DNA of 63,710 nt from Treponema sp. UBA4267. GTDB taxonomy: Bacteria; Spirochaetota; Spirochaetia; Treponematales; Treponemataceae. The notes beneath the pieces are model-generated. The model made no database searches, had not been told where the DNA came from, and worked only from the letters and a program-made list of their open reading frames with translations. Location: assembly GCA_002395155.1 (NCBI GenBank), contig DGWD01000018.1:1-63710 (forward strand). Reading direction: 5' to 3'. This document shows positions 1 to 8,533 of this stretch, one piece after another. A program made the position numbers and the translations under genes. The first letter of the stretch is position 1. Each line of letters begins with the position of its first letter.

Positions 1-554
1 AGATATTCCTGAGCTTTTTCAAGACAAGGTTTTTCTACAAAGCGTTCCAAAGTAAAAGCACCATCAGTTTCTGCGCCGGCAGCCTTAACATAACCATAAC
101 CAGTTGCAGGAAAAGTCGGTACAATACCAAAGGTAACGAGATAACCATTTTCTGCATTGAGGGCAGCAGCCTTCAATGCATTTTGGAAAGCTGAAACATC
201 TGCAATAACGTGGTCACTTGGAAGAACTACAACTACGGCATCTTTATCCTGCTTCATAGCGGCACAACAAGCAGCGGCAATTGCAGGAGCTGTATTTTTT
301 GCCATAGGCTCAAGGAGAATTACAGGCTTTGTGTCACTCACCTCACCTATCTGCTGGGCAACCATAAAGCGGTGGCCTTCGCCGCAGGAAATAATAGGAC
401 TACCAAGCTCAAGTCCTTTAAGGCGAAGCAAAGTTTCCTGAATCATTGTTTTATCACTGATTAATGGAAGAAACTGTTTTGGATGGTCACCCCAGGAAAG
501 AGGCCATAAGCGGGTTCCTGCCCCGCCACTAAGAATAATTGGAATGATTGTCAT
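1..554 (-). CDS. manC: Mannose-1-phosphate guanylyltransferase, N-terminal part (cut by window edge)
   Basis: The enzyme makes GDP-mannose from mannose-1-phosphate and GTP in the cytoplasm. About 184 codons are visible; the gene runs off the left edge. The N-terminus MTIIPIILSGGAGTRLWPLS is the nucleotide-binding signature (GGAGTRLWP) of the family, followed by HPKQFLPL, EPMAKNTAPAIAAA and LPSDHVI, all typical of ManC/CpsB. A GGGG Shine-Dalgarno sits 5 nt before the ATG. It is the last gene of the gmd/fcl/DegT-like group, and its product feeds Gmd. A hairpin with a T-run separates it from the DegT-like gene, so it may be attenuated. Confidence 0.93.
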   Translation of the reverse strand, partial: MTIIPIILSGGAGTRLWPLSWGDHPKQFLPLISDKTMIQETLLRLKGLELGSPIISCGEGHRFMVAQQIGEVSDTKPVILLEPMAKNTAPAIAAACCAAMKQDKDAVVVVLPSDHVIADVSAFQNALKAAALNAENGYLVTFGIVPTFPATGYGYVKAAGAETDGAFTLERFVEKPCLEKAQEY

Positions 555-573
555 AATATCCCCTTAAAAAAAT

Positions 574-616
574 AAACGAGCATCTTTTATTCAATGCTCG
601 TTTTATTATAATTATT
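574..616 (-). terminator. Hairpin plus T-run between the DegT-like gene and manC
   Basis: A 10-bp perfect stem (574-583 with 594-603, core ACGAGCAT/ATGCTCGT) with a 10-nt loop is followed on the minus strand by TTTATTTTTTT and then directly by the manC Shine-Dalgarno. It has the form of an intrinsic terminator or attenuator inside the gene string. Confidence 0.6.
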
Positions 617-1808
617 TATTTTTTATATATTCCCCTATCTTCTCGGCGATATATTTCAATTCTTCTTCCGTCATACCGTGATGGCAACCAACATAGAATC
701 CATTATTGTCTATATATTTTGCTACAGGGTAGTTATCTTCAAAATTCTCCCCGAATATCTTTTTATAAATCGGCTGATTAAGAAGCGGAAGCATTGGCCT
801 TGTTTCTATATTTGCCTTTTCAAGAAACTGGATGAAATCTTTTCGTTCAATTCCGGAATCTTTTTTTATAAGAATAGGATACATCATATAAGTATGACGA
901 ATTCCTTCTGGCTCTTTTGGAAGCTGCAACCACTTTTCATAAGGTTCAAGAAGCCCATTGAGAATTTCAGCATTCTTATGTCTTGCATCCATAATTTCAT
1001 CTTTACGTTCAATCTGGGCAAGACCTAATGCACCTTCAATTTCACCTACACGATAACTAAAACCAAGTCTTTCAAATGTAAATCGTCTGTCCAAATCTGT
1101 CTTCATACGCTTAGGACAAACATTTTTTCCATCAGAAGCAATACAAACTTCACAGGTACAAGCACGTCCATGAGCTACAAGAGAACGCATAATTTCAGCA
1201 AGATGAACATCATTTGTGCAGGAAATACCACCAACTCCAGTTGTAATTGTGTGGGCAACATAGGTAGAGAAAGCAGAAATATCACTGAAGCTACCTACAG
1301 TCTTATCTCCAATCTTTGCAAAATGAGATTCTGCACAATCTTCAACAATTCTAAGTTTGTGCTTTTTAGCAATCTCTGTAATACGCTTCATATCACAAGG
1401 CATACCGAATGTGTGTACAGGCACTACACATTTTGTATTTGCTGTAATATGTTTTTCAATCTCATCAGGATTCATATTGTAAGTAATTGGGTCTACATCC
1501 ACAAAGACAACTTTTAATCCTGAATGAATTACGGCATTTGAAGTAGCAATAAAAGTTATTGCGGGAACCAGAACCTCAGTATTCTCATTCCAGCCATCAA
1601 CTTCTTTCAAAGCTTCAAATGCAATGTGCAAGGCATTAGTACCGCTATTATTCATAACACCATATTTATTGCCATGCATTGCAGCAAATTTCTTTTCAAA
1701 CTGTGCTACATATTTTCCCTGTGAAAGTCTTTGAGATTCAAGAGCATCCATTACATATTTTTTTTCAAGGTCTGTAACAGAAGCGTAGCCAACACCTATT
1801 TTATTCAT
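612..1808 (-). CDS. DegT/DnrJ/EryC1/StrS-fold PLP enzyme, probable sugar 3-dehydratase (ColD/RfbH-like)
   Basis: 398 residues of the sugar-aminotransferase fold. The Schiff-base lysine is replaced: the motif reads AHTITTGVGG with His186 where aminotransferases have Lys. His at this position is the hallmark of the 3-dehydratases ColD (GDP-4-keto-6-deoxymannose) and E1/RfbH (CDP-4-keto-6-deoxyglucose). Cys158, Cys217, Cys219, Cys222 and Cys231 resemble the E1 iron-sulfur cysteine pattern (C-X57-C-X-C-X7-C), here C-X58-C-X-C followed by further cysteines. The gene overlaps the fcl-like gene by 8 nt and lies beside gmd and manC, so GDP-4-keto-6-deoxymannose is the likeliest substrate, giving a 3,6-dideoxyhexose such as colitose. 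Substrate assignment is inference. Confidence 0.75.
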   Translation of the reverse strand: MNKIGVGYASVTDLEKKYVMDALESQRLSQGKYVAQFEKKFAAMHGNKYGVMNNSGTNALHIAFEALKEVDGWNENTEVLVPAITFIATSNAVIHSGLKVVFVDVDPITYNMNPDEIEKHITANTKCVVPVHTFGMPCDMKRITEIAKKHKLRIVEDCAESHFAKIGDKTVGSFSDISAFSTYVAHTITTGVGGISCTNDVHLAEIMRSLVAHGRACTCEVCIASDGKNVCPKRMKTDLDRRFTFERLGFSYRVGEIEGALGLAQIERKDEIMDARHKNAEILNGLLEPYEKWLQLPKEPEGIRHTYMMYPILIKKDSGIERKDFIQFLEKANIETRPMLPLLNQPIYKKIFGENFEDNYPVAKYIDNNGFYVGCHHGMTEEELKYIAEKIGEYIKNK

Positions 1809-2724
1809 TTAATGTCTCCAAAAAGTATTCATAAGTCTGCTTTACACCATCTTCAAGAGAAGTCTTAGCAGTCCAGCCGATATCCTTAGCACGAGTAACA
1901 TCCAGAAGTTTCTGCATCATTCCTACAGGCTTTGAAAGGTCATGTTCAAAAGTTCCTTCATAACCAAGAATCTTTTTAATAGTATCGTAGTATTCATTGA
2001 CCGTATAATCATACCCAAGACCTACATTCATAAGCACAGGAACTTTTTCCCAGTTCTTAATGCAATAAGCAATGCAGTCTGCAAGGTCTCCAGCATACAT
2101 AAACTCGCGACGAGCTTCTCCGCTTCCCCATATTTCAACAGAAGAGTCTTTATTTTCTTTAGCAAAATGAATCTTTCTGATAATAGAAGGAATCATGTGT
2201 GCATTCTTTTCGCCAAACTTATCATAACGGCCATACAAGTTGCATGGGATTAAGTTCTTATACTCAAAGCCTGGACATTCTTTAGATATATATTCACACA
2301 TTTTCAATACAGAAAGTTTAGCAAGTGCATAGCCTTCATTTGTTGGTTCAAGTTCAGCCTGTAAAGTATATTCTTCTTTTAATGGTTGTTTATAATCTCT
2401 TGGGTAAGTACAGGAACTAGAAAGATTTATGAACTTTTCTACACCACACTCTTTAGCAGCTCTTACAAGATTAATACCCATAACAGCATTTTCAGTGTAA
2501 AAACCGTACATATCTTTCATATTAGCTTGAATTCCACCAACTTTACCAGCACAGTGAATGATTAAGTCAGGCTGATTCTTTTTTACGTATGTAACAACTG
2601 CCTCATAATCCATTAAATTCAATTCTGTAGAACGAGGTGTTAACAAAATATTCTTTGAAATTTCAGGATTATCAATTACATTATGACCTACTAAGCCACC
2701 AGAACCAGTTATAAAAATCTTCAT
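1801..2724 (-). CDS. fcl: GDP-L-fucose synthase family (or GDP-colitose synthase)
   Basis: An extended SDR of 307 residues. It has the Rossmann motif GSGGLVG near the N-terminus, SSSCTYP with the catalytic Ser/Cys, GYALAK (YxxxK), and the family-specific LEPTNEGYA and NLYGRYDKFGEKNAHMIP. These fit the epimerase-reductase that converts GDP-4-keto-6-deoxy-D-mannose to GDP-L-fucose. ColC, which makes GDP-L-colitose from the 3-deoxy intermediate, is a close homologue and cannot be excluded because a ColD-like dehydratase is the next gene. It is separated from gmd by 4 nt, so the two are co-transcribed. Confidence 0.88.
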   Translation of the reverse strand: MKIFITGSGGLVGHNVIDNPEISKNILLTPRSTELNLMDYEAVVTYVKKNQPDLIIHCAGKVGGIQANMKDMYGFYTENAVMGINLVRAAKECGVEKFINLSSSCTYPRDYKQPLKEEYTLQAELEPTNEGYALAKLSVLKMCEYISKECPGFEYKNLIPCNLYGRYDKFGEKNAHMIPSIIRKIHFAKENKDSSVEIWGSGEARREFMYAGDLADCIAYCIKNWEKVPVLMNVGLGYDYTVNEYYDTIKKILGYEGTFEHDLSKPVGMMQKLLDVTRAKDIGWTAKTSLEDGVKQTYEYFLETLNE

Positions 2725-2728
2725 TTAC

Positions 2729-3811
2729 CTAGCCTCTTTGATGTAATGTACTTTCTGCTTTTACATATTCCATATCATGTTTCATCATGATTTTTACAAG
2801 TTCTGGGAATGTTGTTTTAGTTGGATTCCATCCTAAAACAGATTTTGCTTTAGTAGGATCACCTAGAAGAGTTTCAACTTCTGCTGGGCGGAAGTATTTA
2901 GGATCAACCTCAATAAGAACTTCTCCAGTAGCTTTATTATATCCCTTTTCGTTTACACCTTCACCCTTGAACTCAATTTCTATACCAGCTTCGCGGAATG
3001 CATACTGACAGAATTCACGAACAGAATGCTGCTCACCTGTAGCAACTACGAAATCATCAGGTTTGTCTTGCTGGAGGATAAGCCACATACATTCAACGTA
3101 GTCTTTTGCATATCCCCAGTCACGCAGTGCATTTAGATTACCAAGATAAAGTTTTTTCTGTAAGCCCTGAGCAATTCTGCTTGCTGCAAGGGTAATTTTA
3201 CGAGTAACAAAAGTTTCTCCACGACGTTCTGATTCATGATTAAAAAGAATACCATTAGAACAGAACATACCGTAAGATTCACGGTAGTTTTTCATAATCC
3301 AGAAACCATATAATTTTGCTACACCATATGGAGAACGTGGATAAAATGGTGTCGTTTCTTTCTGAGGAACTTCCTGAACAAGACCAAAAAGTTCAGAAGT
3401 AGATGCCTGATAAATACGGCAAGTCTTTTCCATACCCAAAAAGTGCACCGCTTCAAGAATACGAAGTACACCAGTTGCATCACAGTCAGCAGTGTATTCA
3501 GGAACATCAAAACTGACCTTTACATGACTCTGAGCAGCAAGGTTATAGATTTCAGTTGGTTTGATTTCACGAATAATACGAATCATACTTTCAGAATCGG
3601 TCATATCACCATAATGAAGAATTACTTTTCTATTTTTGTGCATATCTTCAATTAAATCATCGATATACAAATGTTCAATACGACCTGTATTGAAAGATGA
3701 TGAACGTCGGATAATTCCGTGAACTTCGTAGCCTTTTTCAAGCAAAAATTCTGCAAGAAAAGAACCATCCTGCCCTGTGATTCCTGTAATTAGTGCAATT
3801 TTGTTTGACAT
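2729..3811 (-). CDS. gmd: GDP-mannose 4,6-dehydratase
   Basis: 360 residues, typical length. It converts GDP-D-mannose to GDP-4-keto-6-deoxy-D-mannose with a bound NADP. Visible signatures are GITGQDGSFLAEFLLEKGYEV, the RRSSSFNTGRIEHLY segment, STSELFG (catalytic Thr/Ser and Glu), YPRSPYGVAKLYG with the YxxxK pair, and ILFNHESERRGETFVTRKIT. It shares its last base with the next gene upstream and is followed by the fcl-like gene. With manC it forms the GDP-deoxyhexose supply branch for the glycan. Confidence 0.96.
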   Translation of the reverse strand: MSNKIALITGITGQDGSFLAEFLLEKGYEVHGIIRRSSSFNTGRIEHLYIDDLIEDMHKNRKVILHYGDMTDSESMIRIIREIKPTEIYNLAAQSHVKVSFDVPEYTADCDATGVLRILEAVHFLGMEKTCRIYQASTSELFGLVQEVPQKETTPFYPRSPYGVAKLYGFWIMKNYRESYGMFCSNGILFNHESERRGETFVTRKITLAASRIAQGLQKKLYLGNLNALRDWGYAKDYVECMWLILQQDKPDDFVVATGEQHSVREFCQYAFREAGIEIEFKGEGVNEKGYNKATGEVLIEVDPKYFRPAEVETLLGDPTKAKSVLGWNPTKTTFPELVKIMMKHDMEYVKAESTLHQRG

Positions 3812-4311
3812 TATTGCGTCTCCTTCTCATTTTCTAGATTAAACCATTCATCATAAACTCTTTTTATTGCTGTATATGTTGATGAAAAGCTATCAAAAGT
3901 AGATTTAAATGGTTCCTTTGTAACTATATTTTGAATTTCGATATAATATGTTTTTTTAAAACGTTTTGTATCAACCTTTTTATCAATATATTTGGCGCAA
4001 GCTTCCTCGTATGAATTTAAATAATCTTGCTTTGCGCTTTCATATTGCTGATTTATTGTATTATTTAATTCTTCATTTTGCGATTTGGTAGTATCAGTCT
4101 CGATTAAAACTAATTCATGGATTGCGTTAGTCAAATATCGTCTTGACTCGCTAATCATTTCCCGTATTTGTAATTCTAAAGAACCATTAGCAATACGTGT
4201 ATTTTCTTTTGCTGTTTCATTTGATTTTCTATTTGCATTTATAGAAATGATAATTGCAAAAATAGAAATAACAATTGAAATACAGGTCAAAATAAATTTT
4301 GCAATTTCCAT
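3811..4311 (-). CDS. Small membrane-anchored coiled-coil protein, unknown function
   Basis: 166 residues. Residues 5-25 form one strongly hydrophobic segment, followed by Arg/Lys, so the remainder is probably cytoplasmic. The rest is charged and helical, rich in Glu, Lys, Asn and Gln, with no recognised domain. It abuts the preceding small gene with no gap and overlaps the gmd stop region by one base, so it is in the glycan gene string. I do not recognise a family. A scaffold or regulator of glycan assembly is possible, but so is unrelated cargo. Confidence 0.7.
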   Translation of the reverse strand: MEIAKFILTCISIVISIFAIIISINANRKSNETAKENTRIANGSLELQIREMISESRRYLTNAIHELVLIETDTTKSQNEELNNTINQQYESAKQDYLNSYEEACAKYIDKKVDTKRFKKTYYIEIQNIVTKEPFKSTFDSFSSTYTAIKRVYDEWFNLENEKETQ

Positions 4312-4623
4312 TTATTTTCTCCTTAATTTATTTTCAATATCACCTAGCATCTTTATTATTTCAGAATTATCTGTAGCTTCACATATTCGTACAGAATCAG
4401 TACTTCTTGCAGAATCTAGATTACTGAAGCTTTTATGAAATGCTTTTAAATTCTTCTCTATCCCTTCCCAAATAGCAAGTTTGTAAGTATCAGGAACTGG
4501 AGTATGATCTTTTGTATAACACAAACTTTCAATAATTTTTTTAATTTCATTGAGTTTTTTTTCTTTGTTAGTTGCGTTATTTAATTCTTCTGTAAATTTT
4601 TTAATCCACTCTTCTTGTGTCAT
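4312..4623 (-). CDS. Small hypothetical protein
   Basis: About 103 residues starting MTQEEWIKKF. The ATG at 4621-4623 is preferred because AGGTGA lies 5 nt before it; in-frame GTG and ATG codons at 4630-4632 and 4627-4629 are alternatives. The protein is soluble, charged and helical, with no signal peptide or membrane segment, and I do not recognise it. It lies directly after a GT4 gene and directly before the membrane-anchored coiled-coil gene, which suggests the two small proteins act together. Confidence 0.6.
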   Translation of the reverse strand: MTQEEWIKKFTEELNNATNKEKKLNEIKKIIESLCYTKDHTPVPDTYKLAIWEGIEKNLKAFHKSFSNLDSARSTDSVRICEATDNSEIIKMLGDIENKLRRK

Positions 4624-4632
4624 TCTCATCAC

Positions 4633-5742
4633 CTATAAAGATTTTATCAATTCTTCATAAATAATAGCCATATTATTTATTGCAATATCAACAGAATATT
4701 TCTTTGATTCTTCAATATTTCTTTCCGCCATTTGCTCTCTTAAAACGGGATTCTCTTTCAATTTTCTAATTGCCTCTATCATTTCTTTATCGGATTTAGA
4801 ATTAAAAATAAATCCTGTTTCTCCATCTTTTATAAGAGAACGGTGCCCACGATTATTACTACAAACAACAGGTATTCCACACGCCATTGCTTCAATAATA
4901 TTCACAGGCAATCCCTCTCTCAAACTGGCAGAAAAAGCTATATCACTAATCATTGTAAGTTTTTCAACATCATTACGATATCCCAAAAATTGTACCGTAT
5001 CAAAAAGTAGATTTTCAGTTACATATTTTCTTACAATTGGCAAAGTCTCTTTTCCAATCAATAAAACTTTAAGGTTTGGTATAAAAGTATTTAACTTATC
5101 TATATTTCTAACTAGCATAATTTGATTTTTATTTTTATTGCATTCAGCAACAACTGTTATAATAAAATCATTAGCAGAAAATCCTAATTCTTTTCGAAAA
5201 ATAATTTTTTCTTCCTTAGAACATGAATGAAACCTTGAGAGATTTACTCCCACTCCATCAATTTTGTATGTCCGCCCCCATTTTTTAGTACGCTCAAAAT
5301 CCTCATTATTTATTGTAACAAGCGTATCCTCATAATGACAAAGCCATTTTTCCATAGAATAATACAAAATCCAATTAAGCAATGGTGCTCCTTTGTAAAA
5401 ATGAAAACCATGAGCTGTATAAATAACCTTTATTTTTCCCTCTCTCCAAAGCTTCTTTGCAGCAAGTCGTCCAATAACACCTCCCATAGGAGTATGACAA
5501 TGAAGAATCTCATAATGATTTTCTTCGAGTATTTTCTTTAGTTCTTTGTAAGCTTTGATATTTTTTAAGCTAAAAGGGCTACGTGCAATAGAAATTGAAT
5601 ATTGATTGACGCAGTCATAAACTTTTTCTTCACCTGCTGAACAATAATCCACTTGCCATCCTTGTTCTGTAAACCAGCGCATAAATGGTCGGTTAAATTT
5701 TGAAAAATTCGCTGTATTAGATAAAAACAAAATTTTTTTCAT
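4633..5742 (-). CDS. GT4-family glycosyltransferase
   Basis: About 369 residues beginning MKKILFLSNTANFSKFNRPF. An in-frame ATG 21 nt upstream is possible but would overlap the GT11 gene by 16 nt. It has a GT-B fold: an N-terminal acceptor domain with HCHTPMGGVIGRLAAKK, and a C-terminal donor domain with the EX7E-type motif SLREGLPVNIIEAMACGIPVV. Such enzymes add a sugar from a nucleotide donor to the lipid-linked repeat unit at the cytoplasmic face. Donor and acceptor cannot be read from sequence. Confidence 0.88.
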   Translation of the reverse strand: MKKILFLSNTANFSKFNRPFMRWFTEQGWQVDYCSAGEEKVYDCVNQYSISIARSPFSLKNIKAYKELKKILEENHYEILHCHTPMGGVIGRLAAKKLWREGKIKVIYTAHGFHFYKGAPLLNWILYYSMEKWLCHYEDTLVTINNEDFERTKKWGRTYKIDGVGVNLSRFHSCSKEEKIIFRKELGFSANDFIITVVAECNKNKNQIMLVRNIDKLNTFIPNLKVLLIGKETLPIVRKYVTENLLFDTVQFLGYRNDVEKLTMISDIAFSASLREGLPVNIIEAMACGIPVVCSNNRGHRSLIKDGETGFIFNSKSDKEMIEAIRKLKENPVLREQMAERNIEESKKYSVDIAINNMAIIYEELIKSL

Positions 5743-5747
5743 GATTC

Positions 5748-6575
5748 TTAAATCCTCTTCCATGTTTCTGGAATGATATCATTAAAAGAGTAATTATAAT
5801 AATCTTTCTTTCTATTCATCCATACTTTTGGTGCTATGACAATTTTAGAGTCACCTAAATACGCTCCCCACCAAGAAAAAGTACTGTTTGCAATAATATT
5901 ATACTGGCATTTTGACATCAGCCATAAATCTTGCCAGGAGTTTTCTCTTTGATTCCAATCTACAAAGATTGCATTTGGAATATGAAAACTTTTTCTGCAC
6001 CATTCAATGTCATTTGAGAAGAAAACAAAAATAACATCAGGTATACTTTCTTTAATATAGTTAATTGCCTGATTGTAATAATCTACCCCTATAACGTCAT
6101 ATCCCTTAATGGTTGTATAATCTCCACGTCTTATATGAATACTGCAATATTTCTTTTTATTCTCAACTAGCTCTAAATTTTTCTTATTTACTGCAGCCTT
6201 AAATTCAAATACATTATTTATGTCTGATTGAAAGTGTGGAAAATATTTTTCTGTTTGCCAGTATCCATCGTAATATACATTACCAGTTATTTTTTGAAAT
6301 GCATCGTTATATGAATAATTTCTTTCGAGGATATGCGTATTCTTTCTAAAGTAATGACGTTTTATTTTCCCAAAAAGAGTTTCCTCTATATCGCCTAACT
6401 TCATTACATCTTTAGTATTCGCAAAAGGTAAATCAATATCAAAAATTTTTTCAACTTCTTTATTGCTACCAAATAAAAGAATTTCGTCATCTGGGTATAA
6501 ATATTTTAATTCTTTTGCAAATGCGTATTGGAACATTTGATTTCCAAGCCCACCATTTAATCTAACTATTTTCAT
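5748..6575 (-). CDS. GT11-family transferase (alpha-1,2-fucosyl- or colitosyltransferase)
   Basis: 275 residues with the GT11 signatures: RLNGGLGNQMFQYAFAKEL at the N-terminus, HIRRGDY at 147-153 (GDP-sugar binding) and NSTFSWWGAYLGD at 230-242. Known members transfer L-fucose from GDP-fucose in alpha-1,2 linkage, and a few related O-antigen enzymes transfer colitose. The gene uses the product of the manC-gmd-fcl branch in the same string. It overlaps the preceding GT2 gene by 14 nt. Confidence 0.92.
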   Translation of the reverse strand: MKIVRLNGGLGNQMFQYAFAKELKYLYPDDEILLFGSNKEVEKIFDIDLPFANTKDVMKLGDIEETLFGKIKRHYFRKNTHILERNYSYNDAFQKITGNVYYDGYWQTEKYFPHFQSDINNVFEFKAAVNKKNLELVENKKKYCSIHIRRGDYTTIKGYDVIGVDYYNQAINYIKESIPDVIFVFFSNDIEWCRKSFHIPNAIFVDWNQRENSWQDLWLMSKCQYNIIANSTFSWWGAYLGDSKIVIAPKVWMNRKKDYYNYSFNDIIPETWKRI

Positions 6576-7359
6576 GGTTCATATTCCTTATATGTACAAT
6601 TTTTCGTATTATGGCTGGTGTAAGTTTTACAAATAAAGGTTTATATTGATAAAATAAACCTCGTGGATATAAATTGAGCATTAAAAAAATTCTCTTTCTA
6701 ACGTGAACTTCTTGTAAGGCAGCTTTCAAAGTTCGTTTTTTCCATGAGTTTTCTCCTTCGTAGTATTTAAGAAGAAATTGCTGAATGTTATACCCTTTAA
6801 TTCCTTTTGCATACATTTTGGCAAATAATTCATAGTCTTCGGCCCTTCCAATTGAATCCGTTGTATATAAATTCACAGCTGAAAGTGTGGACTTTCTAAA
6901 CATTGTAGCAGGGTGTACAAACGGACTTGTTTTTAAAAAATCATTTTTCTCGGGCCTCTCAATACAAATACGCTTTCCATAAACGCCTTGTTCATTAAAT
7001 ATTTCTATATTTGAACTGCAAAATCCATACTGCTTATTTTCATCTAAAAATTGCTTTTGAAACAATAATCGATTTGGACTAGATATATCATCTGCATCCA
7101 TTCTTGCAATATATATACCTTTTGAACTTTCTATACACTTATTAAGGGAAGCACTCAAACGTAGGTTTTTTTCATTGTTAATTATTTTTATTCTTGAATC
7201 TTTTTTTTCATATTCCTTTAATATTTCTAAAGTTCCATCTGTTGAACCGTCATTACATATAATAAATTCAAAATCAGAAAAAGTTTGACCTAGAATCGAC
7301 TCTATGGCATTAGAAACATTCTTTTCCTCATTATAACAAGCCATTATTATACTAATCAT
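6562..7359 (-). CDS. GT2-family glycosyltransferase
   Basis: About 265 residues starting MISIIMACYNEEKNVSNAIE. This start is chosen because GGAG lies 6 nt upstream and it leaves one nucleotide after the polymerase gene; the longer reading adds 13 atypical residues. GT-A fold: CNDGSTDGT binds the nucleotide, and ARMDADD holds the DxD metal site. HPATMFRKSTL and RAEDYELFAKM are typical of inverting GT2 enzymes of O-antigen clusters. No membrane segments are visible. Confidence 0.9.
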   Translation of the reverse strand: MISIIMACYNEEKNVSNAIESILGQTFSDFEFIICNDGSTDGTLEILKEYEKKDSRIKIINNEKNLRLSASLNKCIESSKGIYIARMDADDISSPNRLLFQKQFLDENKQYGFCSSNIEIFNEQGVYGKRICIERPEKNDFLKTSPFVHPATMFRKSTLSAVNLYTTDSIGRAEDYELFAKMYAKGIKGYNIQQFLLKYYEGENSWKKRTLKAALQEVHVRKRIFLMLNLYPRGLFYQYKPLFVKLTPAIIRKIVHIRNMNHENS

Positions 7360-7360
7360 A

Positions 7361-8533
7361 TTAAACTCCATGTGTTGTTGGTATAATTGCAGAAGCAATA
7401 AAAATTAAGAATAAAGAAGTAAAAGCAAGAGGCTCTCCAAATAAACAAATCCCTAGTATGACTAAAACTTTTATTTTATTTTCTTTTATTATTTTTTGAT
7501 TAATTAGTAATATAAAATACAGAAGTCCAAAAATAATACCACCTTTAGCAAATAAAACTAAAGCTCCATTACTTGACCCTCTATCATAAAGCATTGTTAC
7601 AAAAGTTTTCATAGTTTCAGGAGCATCAATTGTTTTAAAAGCTTGAATATAATTATCTTCTGAAAACCCTACTCCAATTAACCAATTATTAAAAAAAACT
7701 TTTATACAAAAATAAACATCAGCAATTCTTTGAATTCCACTATAAGTCTTTTCTATATCCATTTTATTTGCAAATGAATAAATAAAAAGAAAAGTAGATA
7801 TCGGTACTATGATAAATAAATAATATAATTTTTTCTTATCATATATTATAAATATGATAAATACAAAAATAACTAATAAACCTGTTGTAGAAAATGTTGA
7901 AAGAAGCGTAAATAAGAATATAAATTTATTTTTATTATCTCTATACGACATTAATAAACCAATGGAAGCATAAACAGATAGAATTCCAGGCTCTGTAAAT
8001 AAGCCCATATTTCTATAAACCTGTATACCAAGAACATTTTCACGTGCACCATAATTAAATACTCCATAAAATGTTTTTATTGCAGGAGCCCATGTGCAAA
8101 AAGGTAAATTCTCTGGTGAAAATAGAAATTGTAAAAAAAATGCAAAAATAGCATGAATACAAACTATTTTAATAATGTTAAAAAAACATCGTGCAAATTG
8201 TTTATATCCTACAAAGGAGATAAAAGAATATGTAAAAAACAATCGCAACAAAAACATAAAAACAGTCAAATCTTTTCTAATAATATTTGCAAAAACACCA
8301 TAAAATGAAAAAATAAAGATAAAAAAAACAAAAAATTTGTCTAACTCTATTTTATAAAATATTTTTTCTTTATAAAAAACAACATATAAAAAAATTAATG
8401 AAATAATATATAGTGCAAATATTAACATTCGGTTAATTCCCTCTAGAACAGACCCTGAGGTTAGACACAAAAATAAAAGAGAAATATAAATTAATAATTT
8501 TTTTAATTTGAAGTTATAATATTTCGACACCAT
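7361..8533 (-). CDS. wzy: Putative O-antigen/capsule polymerase (Wzy-like)
   Basis: 390 residues with about ten hydrophobic segments and one larger hydrophilic loop (roughly residues 270-330), the layout of Wzy polymerases. These proteins share almost no sequence, so the call rests on topology, on location among transferases and flippases, and on motifs such as NMGLFTEPGILSVYASIGLL that recur in O-antigen ligase/polymerase families. It would join lipid-linked repeat units at the periplasmic face. Very AT-rich. It overlaps the upstream gene by 31 nt unless a later start is used. Confidence 0.75.
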   Translation of the reverse strand: MVSKYYNFKLKKLLIYISLLFLCLTSGSVLEGINRMLIFALYIISLIFLYVVFYKEKIFYKIELDKFFVFFIFIFSFYGVFANIIRKDLTVFMFLLRLFFTYSFISFVGYKQFARCFFNIIKIVCIHAIFAFFLQFLFSPENLPFCTWAPAIKTFYGVFNYGARENVLGIQVYRNMGLFTEPGILSVYASIGLLMSYRDNKNKFIFLFTLLSTFSTTGLLVIFVFIIFIIYDKKKLYYLFIIVPISTFLFIYSFANKMDIEKTYSGIQRIADVYFCIKVFFNNWLIGVGFSEDNYIQAFKTIDAPETMKTFVTMLYDRGSSNGALVLFAKGGIIFGLLYFILLINQKIIKENKIKVLVILGICLFGEPLAFTSLFLIFIASAIIPTTHGV

